A DNA stretch of 40,136 nucleotides from Brevibacillus panacihumi. Lineage in GTDB: Bacteria; Bacillota; Bacilli; Brevibacillales; Brevibacillaceae. The notes under the pieces are model-generated. The model was given only the letters and a program-made list of their open reading frames with translations, had not been told where the DNA came from and did no database searches. Made by a program: the position numbers and the translations under genes. Positions 1-8,414 of this stretch are shown here, one piece after another. The stretch spans positions 1-40,136 of the forward strand of contig NZ_RHHT01000034.1 in assembly GCF_003710985.1 (NCBI RefSeq), read 5' to 3'. Position 1 is the first letter of the stretch, and the number at the start of each line of letters is the position of its first letter.

Positions 1-151
1 GAAGCTTGCCGTACGCGATAACCGAATGCCAAGGAAAGAAGAACATCGGAAAGCCGTATGAGGGAGAACCTCACGTACGGTTTGATGAGGGGGAACTGAT
101 AGGAGTAAGGCGACCAAACGGTCGCCAGAAAGCGTCAGTTCTCTACTCTAC
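1..151 (+). mobile_element. 3' end of a group II intron (domains V and VI)
   Basis: Bases 50-83 form a 34-nt domain V hairpin: the arms AAAGCCGTATGAGG and CCTCACGTACGGTTT pair around a short GAGA-type loop, and the GCCGTA/TACGG core is typical of bacterial group II introns. It is followed by a second hairpin whose outer arms GAACTGA (about 92-98) and TCAGTTC (about 135-141) fit domain VI. The exon junction is probably just after CTCTAC, near 151. The 5' part of the intron and any reverse transcriptase gene lie outside the window. The exact 3' boundary and the structural class are inferred. Confidence 0.8.
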
Positions 152-196
152 ACCCTGAATCGCTTCTTCGAAGTGGGCTGCTTTTGGCCGCGGTTC

Positions 197-300
197 CGCC
201 TTTGCAATGAAGGCGGCCAGGAATAACCCCCAGCAAAGATCCCAACCCGCCTGAGCTTTCTCCTCTTTTTCCTCCCCTCCACTAAAGCTGGTAGACCACT
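197..300 (+). repeat. Dispersed structured repeat, copy 1 (left-truncated)
   Basis: This stretch aligns with 11699-11803 over about 90 bases with scattered substitutions and one indel. Shared blocks include CGGCCAGG, ACCCCCAGCAAAGAT, and a pyrimidine-rich TTTTTCCTCCCCTCCACTA. The left arm seen in copy 2 (GAGGAAAAAGGGGAGA) is missing here, so this copy seems 5'-truncated or diverged. A small hairpin, CCGCCTT/AAGGCGG, occupies 197-217. No ORF is visible. It could be a MITE-like element or a structured RNA; the family is not recognised. Confidence 0.6.
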
Positions 301-339
301 ATCCAAAAAAGCATCGTATTTCCAATCACACTTTATAAA

Positions 340-367
340 TGAAACCAGATTTGAATGGTGCTATACT
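340..367 (+). promoter_or_regulatory. Possible promoter of the dynamin operon
   Basis: TGAAAC at 340-345 is separated by 16 bases from TATACT at 362-367. The -35 half matches the extracytoplasmic sigma W/M/X type consensus TGAAAC, but the -10 half looks like sigma A rather than CGTA. The distance to the first gene is about 90 bases. This is a weak prediction made by eye. Confidence 0.3.
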
Positions 368-455
368 TAAGCAAAAAGTACCAATTCCAGCATCAAACGC
401 ATCGACAAAAAGAGCGTAAAGTCGCAGATAATCTCAAATAAAGACAGGTGCCACG

Positions 456-2309
456 ATGGAAAAAACAGACAAGCACTCATTTGAAGCAAACAAACATTTT
501 GCGGAAGAAAAGCTGAAAGAAATCTCCGCCATTCTAGCCGATTACGGATTCCAGGAGCGAATTGAGGCAGCTCAAAGCAGACTGCAGCACGAGAAAATGC
601 ATCTTCTCGTCGTCGGCGAATTCAGCCGTGGAAAATCGACTTTTATCAATGCCATCCTGGGAAAACCCGTTTTGCCATCGAAAGTAAATCCCACGACAGC
701 AACCATCAGCATCATTGAGGGCAGCGACCAACCGCAGATGAACATCTTGTACCGCAGCGGCGAAAGAATAAACCGACCCTTGCCGGATGAAAAAGTGAAT
801 AAATTTCTAGAAGAATTTATTACGACAAGCAACCAAGAAGCCAATGCCATCCAGGAGGTGCGGATCGGATACCCGGGAGTCCTGCAAATCATGCAATGCG
901 ATATCGTGGATACCCCCGGCGTCAACGACCTGGATGATTTGCGCGAGGAAGTCACCTTCCACTACTTGTCCAAGGCGGATTCCTGCATCGTGCTGCTCGA
1001 CAGCCAGCAGCCACTATCGGAGAGTGAGCGGCGATTCTTGCAGGAAAAGGTATTGGCCAATGATATCAACCGTTTTCTGTTTGTCATCAACCGAATCGAT
1101 GAGGTAGAAAACATCCCTCAGGGTGAAGTGAGCGCGAGACTGAAGGCATATGTCCGCAAATTATTGCAAGAGCATCTTCCGCAAATTGCGGACCCAACCA
1201 TACATACTGTTTCCGCGAAAGAAGCGCTTCGTGCGAGGTTTAAGCAAGAAGCAAGCATATGGGAATCTGATTTTTCAAACTTCGAGGCCAGCCTGATGGA
1301 TTTCGTCTCCAGGCAGGCTGTGAGAGATCGGCTACCCATGCATTACGACCGGATCGCTGCGATCGTCAAAGACGGCATCCAGACGGTAGAAGAACGGTTC
1401 AGCCTGCTGTCAGTGCAACGAGATGAAATGCTTCTGGAACTGCAAAGAATGGAGCAGGAAGAACGTACCATGCAGCTGGAATTGGGAACATTCGAATCCT
1501 TCATGCAGGTCGAGTCCGTGAATCTCGCCCGTTGGATGACAGCCTTTGTACGCGAGGAATTCACAAAGCTGCAAGCCGAGTTGGTCGGGCAAGCCGCGCA
1601 AATCACGACAGATGAGGACGTTTTACGAATCAAATCCATGGCGGGTATTGGCATTCGCAGCATCATGGAAGCCCTGCAGGAGCAAATGCTGGATTATCGG
1701 CGCGGACTGCACGAGAAATTGCAGGCAAAATGGGGGCATTACTTCAGCCACACGAGTGACGGGAGAAAAGCATCGAGAGGAATTTTTTCAGATGCCGACA
1801 CGGAGCATCTCAAGAATCTTATCACGATGGAACCAACTGGCGAGCAGACCTCTTCCTTCGCTGAAGTCGCTGCCGGTATGGCCCTGGGCGGAACCCTGGG
1901 ATTCATCGGTGCCGCCCTGTTTGGTCCCATCGGGATTGGAGCGGCAATCGTCGGCACCATCTTCCTGGGAGGCAAGCTGCAAGAGGAGAAGGAAGCAAAG
2001 GAAAGAGAAGCGCTGCGGACAAAGGTGACGCAAATCCTGCAAACCCAGATTCAAGGGATCATCCAAAACGTAGAGGAAAAAGTGAAGGATATGGCGGGCA
2101 AAGAACTGGAGCCCATCCAGGAGCATTACGCCACGCGCCTGCACAATCGAATGAACGCGCTCAGGCTTACCCTTCAGGAGCAGCAAGGCATCATGCAGGG
2201 ACAAAGCAGCGACATCGATACGCAGAAAAAGCGCTTGGATGAGCATCTTGCCCAATTGCGTCAGCTTCAAGAAGAATTGCTCAACAGAAAGGAACGTTTA
2301 TTGGTATGA
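456..2309 (+). CDS. Dynamin-like GTPase 1
   Basis: This 617-residue protein has a complete dynamin-family GTPase domain at its N-terminus: P-loop GEFSRGKST (54-62), switch I threonines in NPTTAT (about 78-83), DTPGV from D152, and G4 motif NRID (212-215). A long helical stretch follows (about 290-460). A glycine-rich hydrophobic hairpin (about 471-506) is flanked by charged coiled-coil helices, and the C-terminus is again coiled coil. That layout fits bacterial dynamin-like proteins, which bind GTP, oligomerise and remodel or fuse membranes. The start ATG has AGGTG five bases upstream. The stop overlaps the next gene start (ATGA), so translation of the two GTPases is probably coupled, as in known paired bacterial dynamins. 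The biological substrate is unknown. Confidence 0.88.
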   Translation: MEKTDKHSFEANKHFAEEKLKEISAILADYGFQERIEAAQSRLQHEKMHLLVVGEFSRGKSTFINAILGKPVLPSKVNPTTATISIIEGSDQPQMNILYRSGERINRPLPDEKVNKFLEEFITTSNQEANAIQEVRIGYPGVLQIMQCDIVDTPGVNDLDDLREEVTFHYLSKADSCIVLLDSQQPLSESERRFLQEKVLANDINRFLFVINRIDEVENIPQGEVSARLKAYVRKLLQEHLPQIADPTIHTVSAKEALRARFKQEASIWESDFSNFEASLMDFVSRQAVRDRLPMHYDRIAAIVKDGIQTVEERFSLLSVQRDEMLLELQRMEQEERTMQLELGTFESFMQVESVNLARWMTAFVREEFTKLQAELVGQAAQITTDEDVLRIKSMAGIGIRSIMEALQEQMLDYRRGLHEKLQAKWGHYFSHTSDGRKASRGIFSDADTEHLKNLITMEPTGEQTSSFAEVAAGMALGGTLGFIGAALFGPIGIGAAIVGTIFLGGKLQEEKEAKEREALRTKVTQILQTQIQGIIQNVEEKVKDMAGKELEPIQEHYATRLHNRMNALRLTLQEQQGIMQGQSSDIDTQKKRLDEHLAQLRQLQEELLNRKERLLV

Positions 2310-4051
2310 ATATCGAGCAGATAACGGACAAGCTGGTGGAGATCAGCGAACGCTTGCAGCACCGCGCAGCGATCAACCTCCTGGCTTCCATAGAAGATGC
2401 CGGAAAAAGAAATACATTTCATGTAGCGGTTTTGGGAGAATTCAATCGGGGAAAATCATCCCTGATCAATGCCATTTTGGGAAGGACTCTCTTGCCTACG
2501 GATGTGCTGCCGATGACCGCTTGTCTTCATGTCTTGGAGTATGGAAGCGAAGAAGCGTGCACGATTGTTTGGAAAAATCCCCCGGCCGAGACCATTCCGC
2601 TGACACAGGAAGCTCTCAGATCACTGGGAGCAGACGGCGAGGAAGATGCAGCGCAGATTCAATTTGTCGTCATTCGCTTGAATCACCCGCTGCTGCAAAA
2701 TGGTTTGACCTTGCTCGATACGCCTGGGGTCAATGACATCGAAGCAAGCCGGGTGGAGATGACCTATCAGGTATTGCCGCATTGCGATGCAGCCATTTTC
2801 CTGCTGGATGCCGCAGCTCCTTTGACCAAAAGTGAAGCAGATTTCCTGCAAAACAAAGTCCTGCACTATCAGATCGAGTCCCTCCTGTTTGTCTTGTCGA
2901 AGGCAGATCGTTTGGACGAAGAGGAATTGGAGGAGGCCATGGAAGGCGCAAGCGAGCGAATCCATCAGCTGCTTGGGCAAGAGGCGCATCTCGTTCCCTT
3001 TTCTGCGAATCGCGTATGGCAGGAGCGAGCCAATTATGCGGAATCGGCAGAGGTCAACCGCTTGTTTGACCGCATTCAGGTTCTGCGCGAGCAAGCACAC
3101 CAAAGCTTTGCAAAACGCCAGGTATCCAACCTGCAGCTGGTTTGCCAGATGATCGAAGAACAGTTGGCAGTCGAGCAGACTGTCCTCCAGCTCAACCACA
3201 CGAAGCTGGTCGAATATGAAAGAGCGCTGCACAGCAGACGAGTGGAGCTGGAATCCGCGTTCACTCTGCTGCTGGCGAGTATGGATAAAGTCGGCAGGGA
3301 GACGCTGGAGCAGATGTTTCGGGCTTCCTGCGCGAGACTTGAGGAAAAGCTGGTGGAGGATATTTCCTATCAGCTGCAGATCATGGAGGGCGACCTCGAA
3401 AAGTTTTGGAACAAAAATCTTCCCCTGCAAATCGAACGGGCGATCAAGCAGTTTGCGGAAGAAAAGGCGGTCGAGATCAAAACCTATCTGGACCGTTTTT
3501 GCCAGCATGTCTCCAGCGAATACCATCGCCACTTCCGAACAGAGCTCTTGCTGACGCTTGGAGCGGATTCGCTGCAAATGCCGCAATGGGCTTCTGCCTC
3601 GAAGGGAAGAGGACAGCATGCCGTTCATCAAGTGATGGAACAAGTCCTTCCGGTAACCATCGGAATGGTGGCGGGCAATCTGATTTTACCAGGCATCGGA
3701 ACGATCGTCGGTGGAGCGTTGGCCAGTGTGATCACTACCGTCGTGCGCGGGAACCAAAAGGAGCAGATGCGCGAAGCTCTCATGGAACAAGTGCCTGATC
3801 TGGTCCAAGGCGTGATCACGCATTACCGGCGAGAGGTAGAAAAAACAATCGAGCACTGGTTTGTCCAAATGACAGCGACACTGGAGAGCTATCATCGCGA
3901 GCAGGAGGAGCAGCTTCTGGCTACGGTGCAGCAGCATAAAGACGCCGCTTCCGCTCCAGTCCCGGCATTTGAGCAAAGTGAACTGGACAGATACAGGCAA
4001 ACAATTGAGGAATGTGAACAAATGTTGATGAGGGGTGTCCAGCATGTCTGA
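2306..4051 (+). CDS. Dynamin-like GTPase 2
   Basis: This 581-residue protein is a second dynamin-family GTPase, divergent from its upstream partner. Visible motifs are the P-loop GEFNRGKSS (44-52), DTPGV from D138, and a G4 variant SKAD (198-201) in place of N/TKxD. A coiled-coil region covers about 270-420. A hydrophobic glycine-rich segment (about 447-480, VTIGMVAGN then LPGIGTIVGGAL) is the likely membrane insertion paddle, followed by a coiled-coil tail. The start overlaps the previous stop by ATGA, and the end overlaps the downstream repeat-protein gene by 8 bases. A heteromeric pair with GTPase 1 is the natural inference, because tandem bacterial dynamins often assemble together. No direct evidence for its cargo or trigger is visible. 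Confidence 0.87.
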   Translation: MNIEQITDKLVEISERLQHRAAINLLASIEDAGKRNTFHVAVLGEFNRGKSSLINAILGRTLLPTDVLPMTACLHVLEYGSEEACTIVWKNPPAETIPLTQEALRSLGADGEEDAAQIQFVVIRLNHPLLQNGLTLLDTPGVNDIEASRVEMTYQVLPHCDAAIFLLDAAAPLTKSEADFLQNKVLHYQIESLLFVLSKADRLDEEELEEAMEGASERIHQLLGQEAHLVPFSANRVWQERANYAESAEVNRLFDRIQVLREQAHQSFAKRQVSNLQLVCQMIEEQLAVEQTVLQLNHTKLVEYERALHSRRVELESAFTLLLASMDKVGRETLEQMFRASCARLEEKLVEDISYQLQIMEGDLEKFWNKNLPLQIERAIKQFAEEKAVEIKTYLDRFCQHVSSEYHRHFRTELLLTLGADSLQMPQWASASKGRGQHAVHQVMEQVLPVTIGMVAGNLILPGIGTIVGGALASVITTVVRGNQKEQMREALMEQVPDLVQGVITHYRREVEKTIEHWFVQMTATLESYHREQEEQLLATVQQHKDAASAPVPAFEQSELDRYRQTIEECEQMLMRGVQHV

Positions 4052-4553
4052 TTTCTTGCATCACATGTTTTCGCAAAATCTACACGTCCAACCGAATGCG
4101 ATGGGAGGTCACGACTTCGTGAACAGTCAGTTCCAGACGGTTGGGCATAGCGAGCCAAATGTATTTGGTGGCGAGACATTCTACAACAATAACAACCAAA
4201 CGATTGGCTATACACAGCCCAACGTGCTGGGCGGGAATGATCATTTCAATGCCAGCCATGAAAAGATGGGTCACACCCAGCCGAATGTCTTTGGGGGCGA
4301 TACCACCTACGACACGAACTTTCAGACTGTCTCCCACAGCCAGCCTAATATGTTTGGCGGCCATAACTATTATGATACCAACTTCCAGGAATTTGCTCAT
4401 TCCACCTCTGCGGGCGGCGAGACAAAAACAATCCACTTTCATCCGCAGGAGCTGCAACAGCTTCATACGGATTGGCAAAAGCAAGTGACGCAGCTTGTGC
4501 CAGGTGATCCATTAAGACACGCTTCCCAGATTCATTTTCCGCCATTGGTGTAA
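4044..4553 (+). CDS. Small repeat protein with five 21-residue PN/GG repeats
   Basis: This 169-residue protein of no recognised family is translated with a start that overlaps the end of GTPase 2. I chose the ATG at 4044 because AGGGG lies 8 bases upstream; a GTG at 4035 is an alternative. Residues 13-117 are five back-to-back 21-residue units with pattern G-H-[ST]-[EQ]-P-N-[VM]-F-G-G followed by an aromatic/Asn-rich half such as TYDTNFQTV. The Pro-Asn pairs fall at 17, 38, 59, 80 and 101, exactly 21 apart. The tail (118-169) is non-repetitive and ends in a proline-containing hydrophobic patch. There is no signal peptide, membrane helix or cysteine. It may be a structural adaptor or an oligomeric scaffold for the GTPases; that is inference from operon position only. 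Confidence 0.75.
   Translation: MSDFLHHMFSQNLHVQPNAMGGHDFVNSQFQTVGHSEPNVFGGETFYNNNNQTIGYTQPNVLGGNDHFNASHEKMGHTQPNVFGGDTTYDTNFQTVSHSQPNMFGGHNYYDTNFQEFAHSTSAGGETKTIHFHPQELQQLHTDWQKQVTQLVPGDPLRHASQIHFPPLV
4080..4394 (+). repeat. Five in-frame 63-bp tandem repeats
   Basis: The 21-codon units start at 4080, 4143, 4206, 4269 and 4332. The DNA is more diverged than the protein (for example PNVFGG, PNVLGG and PNMFGG use different codons), so the periodicity is old and held by protein-level selection rather than being a recent slippage product. Confidence 0.8.
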
Positions 4554-4577
4554 CAACTTGAAAGAACGGTGAATGTC

Positions 4578-7500
4578 ATGCAGCCTTCCGAACGGCATAG
4601 CGGGATTCAAAATCCGCAGATCGCAAACATAGTCCGCCTGAACCCGGAGGAAGAAACTCTCCAATATGAAGCGGCAGCTACGTTTTACAACCAGGATTTC
4701 TGGCCTGACAGCGAGCAAGTGAGTGGGACTGTCGTGGTTACGGATCGACGAATTGCCTTTTTTGATGAGTCCGTCGACGGGTATTACATAAACACTTTCT
4801 TATGGGTAAAAGAGAGCTTCATCGATTTGGACGAGAAGCGGCTCTATCTCGCATGGAGAACGGAAAATGAAGAACAGGATGAACGGTTTTGGCTGAGTCT
4901 GGAGGATGAACAGATTCTCTTGGATATTCATGAGCAGATCCTCAATCTGCGACAGCAAATTCCGCTGCCATCCGTCATCAGCAAGCTGGAGGAAGCCCTC
5001 AGGCTGATCCAGAAGCGCGAGCTGGACAAGGCCATCTCTTTTCTGAAGGAAATCGGGAAAGAAGACCCGCTTTGCCTCATCGTAGACTTGATGCTCGTAC
5101 GAACCTTGAATGAGCAAGGAAAATCCAATCAGGCCGTGATGTACCTGGCCAAGCAGATGCCCTATTTATTGCGCTATCTGCCAGAGGTCGTCTTCCACGA
5201 ATACGTCTGGTACAACTGGCACGAGCAGTCCTTGCGCTATCTGCCCAGCCTCGAGGAAGCGAAAGGAGACCAATCGGTGGGCGCGCTCCTGCTGCGAGCC
5301 ATTTACGCGAGGGCAAACCAGCAGTCCGGTGAACTCGTGGAGCTGCTTTGCTCCATTTTCCATGCCTTGGCCGAGGAAAATCCGTATATCTACATACAGG
5401 GCTACGAAATCTTTTTGCATACCATTGCGTTGGCCGAGGAGCAGAACCGGGACAGTATCGAAAAGCTGATCAGCGTGTTTCTGAAGTCCATCGATGAGTT
5501 GTTCGAAAACCCAATTGAGGCGAGCGGTCAGAAAAAATTCGTCGAAGCAGTGGCCCAGGTCGTACGAAATCCGGAATCATTCCAGATTGTCCAACTGATG
5601 GATCTCATGAATGAACTGCTCCCGCCAGAAGAACGGGAGGAGGCTGATTTTTACTCGTCCCGTTTGCTCCATCATGAAAATTTCAGCACGCTGGGCAAGC
5701 TCTCCGCGGCTACGATGAAGCCTCAAACAGCATCAGTGCCAGCAGAATGGACGCTGTTTGAAATCTACAACATGCAGGATGTCTGGTCTTCTATTTCTCC
5801 AGTCAAGGAAGCGGAGATTCAAATCAAAATCCTTTTTGCGAAGTTTCGCAATCGGCAGGTAACCTACGACCAGGTCTTGCATCAGATCTCAAAATGGAAA
5901 GAGAACCGGATGGCGGTAAGCCTGCGCAATCACGAGATTATCATCCCCGACGCCTATTCCTTGCTGCAGCTCATGGAGATCGAATGCCTGTACGCGACAG
6001 GGAAAAGGGAAGAAGCTCTGCAGGTGACGGAGCGCTGGCGGGAAGATGACGGTTATCAGGTCGGAATCTGCTTGAATCCATTCGGAAAACATCTAGGATC
6101 CATCTGCGATCTCTGGGAAGCGATTATTTTGGGCGATGCATCCAGTATTATGGAAAGCCTGCAGGCCATACCGGAAGAAAAACCGTTTTTATGGCTGCGT
6201 CAATTTGGCACGATCATGGGAACCGCTCTGTTGAAAAGGCAAGAGGACCTCTCGCACGACTCTGCCTTTGTCATCGAGGAGCTGAAGGCGTCCCTGGCTG
6301 AGTTCCAGCAAGTCAGCCGAATCGGGGATACCCATGCGCAGCTAAAAAAGAAAATGCAGGGGTATCAGGATTTCATCCAGGATCAGTTGGCAGCATTGGA
6401 AAGCCTCAAGTCAGGAGCGGCAGAAGTAGCCGTTACCGTCACGGAGCCAGAGCCGCAACTCCAGGACGAAGCACCAGCGTCTAGCGGGGGGATGTTTCAG
6501 AAAATCCTGCAACTATTTCAAAAGCGGGAGTCCGATAAGAGTAAGCAAGAGGAAGATGACCGTTTCCCGGAAGCAGAGGAATGGAACGACTCTACGAGAA
6601 GGTACTTGAAAATCGCCTTGGTGGGCGAGACAAGTGCTGGGAAAACCACCTTGTTAAATCAACTTTTCGCCACCAATATCTTTTTCGTCACGCAAGAAGA
6701 AGCGACAGGTGTCCCTACCGAGATTATCAAGGACGTGAACGCCAGGGTAGAAGTATGGGACAAGCAGGGGCAGCGCAAGAAGACGCTTCCCATCGAGCCC
6801 GAGTGGACGCTGGCAGACGGCACGACGATCAAGGAAGAGCACGTAGGGCAAATCCGCGATTTTATTATGTCGTATACACGAGTGGGATCTCCCGAGCTGC
6901 AATGGGTCGAACGGGTAAAAGTTTTCCTGCCGCTCAAGGAGCTGCCCGATGACATCATGCTGATCGACTCCCCCGGCTTTAACGCCAATGAGGCCCGCAG
7001 CGCCATCGCCAATCGCGTCGTGGAGAGCAGTCATATATCACTTTTCATCATGGATGCGCGCAACGCCTTGAAAGGCAAGGAGCTTCATGTCCTGCGGATG
7101 GTCCGGGAAGAAGTGGGGAAAATGTTCGTAGTTCTGAACAAAATGGACCTTGTCTTTGGCGATGACGAGCTGGATTGTGACGGCGAAAGTGCAGCGGAAG
7201 AGACCATCGAACGAGTACGCCGTGATTTGGCGCGTTCCCTTGAGGTAGAGCAGGTCATCGTCTATCCGGTATGCTCCCTTGCTCCTTCCGAGGTGCAGGC
7301 AGACGCCAGGCGCTACGTAGAGAATTTGGGACTCTTGCGCGATAAAATCTTCGCGGAAGCCAAAGATCAGCAGGTAGACCTGTTCGTAGACGCTATAGCC
7401 AAGGAATCGATCACTCTCAGCCACGAATTGACGGAGATCATCCGAGAAAAGATCAGTGAACATCGAAAGCAGCTTGCCATCGTGCAAGGAAGTACACCTG

Positions 7501-8354
7501 CCAGTTTTGACATGTTTGAGGAAGAGATCCAGGAAAGAATGATGAACAGCTATCATCGCAGCAGAAGTCAATATATTCAAAGCATGAACCAGATTCTTGA
7601 CCAAAGCATGCAGGAAGGCGTCACGTTTTTTCATGACTGGCTGGTGGAAGTGGATTCAGCTGACAAGTTAAAAAAAGGAGTCGCAGCACAAGCTGAGGCT
7701 GCGACGAATCATATCGTTTCACAGATCGAACAGGCCAGAAAAAGAGAGCTGGATCGGATGGTGAAACGGATCCATGACGAGATGGTAGGTATGATCGAGG
7801 AATTGTATGCCAATCTGCCTTTTGCGAGCCCGGTTCAACAAAGGGATCTGTTGCGATCTCTTCCCAGCTTGCACCAAGCGACGGGTAGTTCCTTGGACAA
7901 TCATTTCCGTTCAATTGATTACGGAGATGGTCTGAATCTCGGCTCCGCGATTGGTGCCACGATTGGAGCGGCTCTTTTAGGCCCGCTCGGTGCTTTTGTC
8001 GGAGGCTTCCTGGGGACGTTGTTTGGCGGGAAATCGCTGGGAGATGTGAAGCAGGAAGTGTATGACACCTTCATTGATTCGATCACAGAGGTGGAAAATC
8101 GCATCATTGCGTTTTGCAATCAGGACTTGAATACCTCTGACATGTCCTCCTTTGTCAGCAGCCTGCAAAAAGTGACACAGGAACAGCTTCGTCTGTACAA
8201 AGCGACGATCGAAAAAGAAACGGATCGACAGAAACAGAAGATCGCGGCAGTCGAGCTGGATATCGTGAACATGAAAATGTTTTTCGCCAAAACAAAGCTC
8301 ACGATCCAGACGCTGAAAAAATGGCGACACTTCCGAAAGCAAAATCTCGTTTAA
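4578..8354 (+). CDS. Giant dynamin-like GTPase with PH/GRAM-like and helical repeat N-terminus
   Basis: This protein of about 1258 residues has three regions. Residues about 20-125 resemble a bacterial PH/GRAM domain (beta strands around GTVVVTDRRIAFF). Residues about 135-620 are almost all helical with TPR-like pairs (for example LDKAISFLKEIGKEDPL). After an acidic linker comes a dynamin-type GTPase: P-loop GETSAGKTT (683-691), DSPG from D797, NKMD from N854. A glycine-rich hydrophobic hairpin follows at about 1119-1152, then a coiled-coil tail. I chose ATG 4578 because GGTGA precedes it by five bases; GTG 4569 is the alternative. It is the last gene of the four-gene set. The PH-like and helical parts suggest lipid or partner sensing coupled to a membrane-remodelling GTPase. 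That role is inference. Confidence 0.85.
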   Translation: MQPSERHSGIQNPQIANIVRLNPEEETLQYEAAATFYNQDFWPDSEQVSGTVVVTDRRIAFFDESVDGYYINTFLWVKESFIDLDEKRLYLAWRTENEEQDERFWLSLEDEQILLDIHEQILNLRQQIPLPSVISKLEEALRLIQKRELDKAISFLKEIGKEDPLCLIVDLMLVRTLNEQGKSNQAVMYLAKQMPYLLRYLPEVVFHEYVWYNWHEQSLRYLPSLEEAKGDQSVGALLLRAIYARANQQSGELVELLCSIFHALAEENPYIYIQGYEIFLHTIALAEEQNRDSIEKLISVFLKSIDELFENPIEASGQKKFVEAVAQVVRNPESFQIVQLMDLMNELLPPEEREEADFYSSRLLHHENFSTLGKLSAATMKPQTASVPAEWTLFEIYNMQDVWSSISPVKEAEIQIKILFAKFRNRQVTYDQVLHQISKWKENRMAVSLRNHEIIIPDAYSLLQLMEIECLYATGKREEALQVTERWREDDGYQVGICLNPFGKHLGSICDLWEAIILGDASSIMESLQAIPEEKPFLWLRQFGTIMGTALLKRQEDLSHDSAFVIEELKASLAEFQQVSRIGDTHAQLKKKMQGYQDFIQDQLAALESLKSGAAEVAVTVTEPEPQLQDEAPASSGGMFQKILQLFQKRESDKSKQEEDDRFPEAEEWNDSTRRYLKIALVGETSAGKTTLLNQLFATNIFFVTQEEATGVPTEIIKDVNARVEVWDKQGQRKKTLPIEPEWTLADGTTIKEEHVGQIRDFIMSYTRVGSPELQWVERVKVFLPLKELPDDIMLIDSPGFNANEARSAIANRVVESSHISLFIMDARNALKGKELHVLRMVREEVGKMFVVLNKMDLVFGDDELDCDGESAAEETIERVRRDLARSLEVEQVIVYPVCSLAPSEVQADARRYVENLGLLRDKIFAEAKDQQVDLFVDAIAKESITLSHELTEIIREKISEHRKQLAIVQGSTPASFDMFEEEIQERMMNSYHRSRSQYIQSMNQILDQSMQEGVTFFHDWLVEVDSADKLKKGVAAQAEAATNHIVSQIEQARKRELDRMVKRIHDEMVGMIEELYANLPFASPVQQRDLLRSLPSLHQATGSSLDNHFRSIDYGDGLNLGSAIGATIGAALLGPLGAFVGGFLGTLFGGKSLGDVKQEVYDTFIDSITEVENRIIAFCNQDLNTSDMSSFVSSLQKVTQEQLRLYKATIEKETDRQKQKIAAVELDIVNMKMFFAKTKLTIQTLKKWRHFRKQNLV

Positions 8355-8414
8355 TCCTTCGCCGCAAACTGCTATCCTGAGAAAAAGAAAAGGAAACTGG
8401 AGAGGAGCGCGGTT

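Noticed and set aside
4080..4394. Possible CRISPR-like or DNA tandem repeat array
   Set aside because: The 63-bp period is exactly 21 codons, the units vary in DNA while the protein pattern is kept, and there are no unique spacers.
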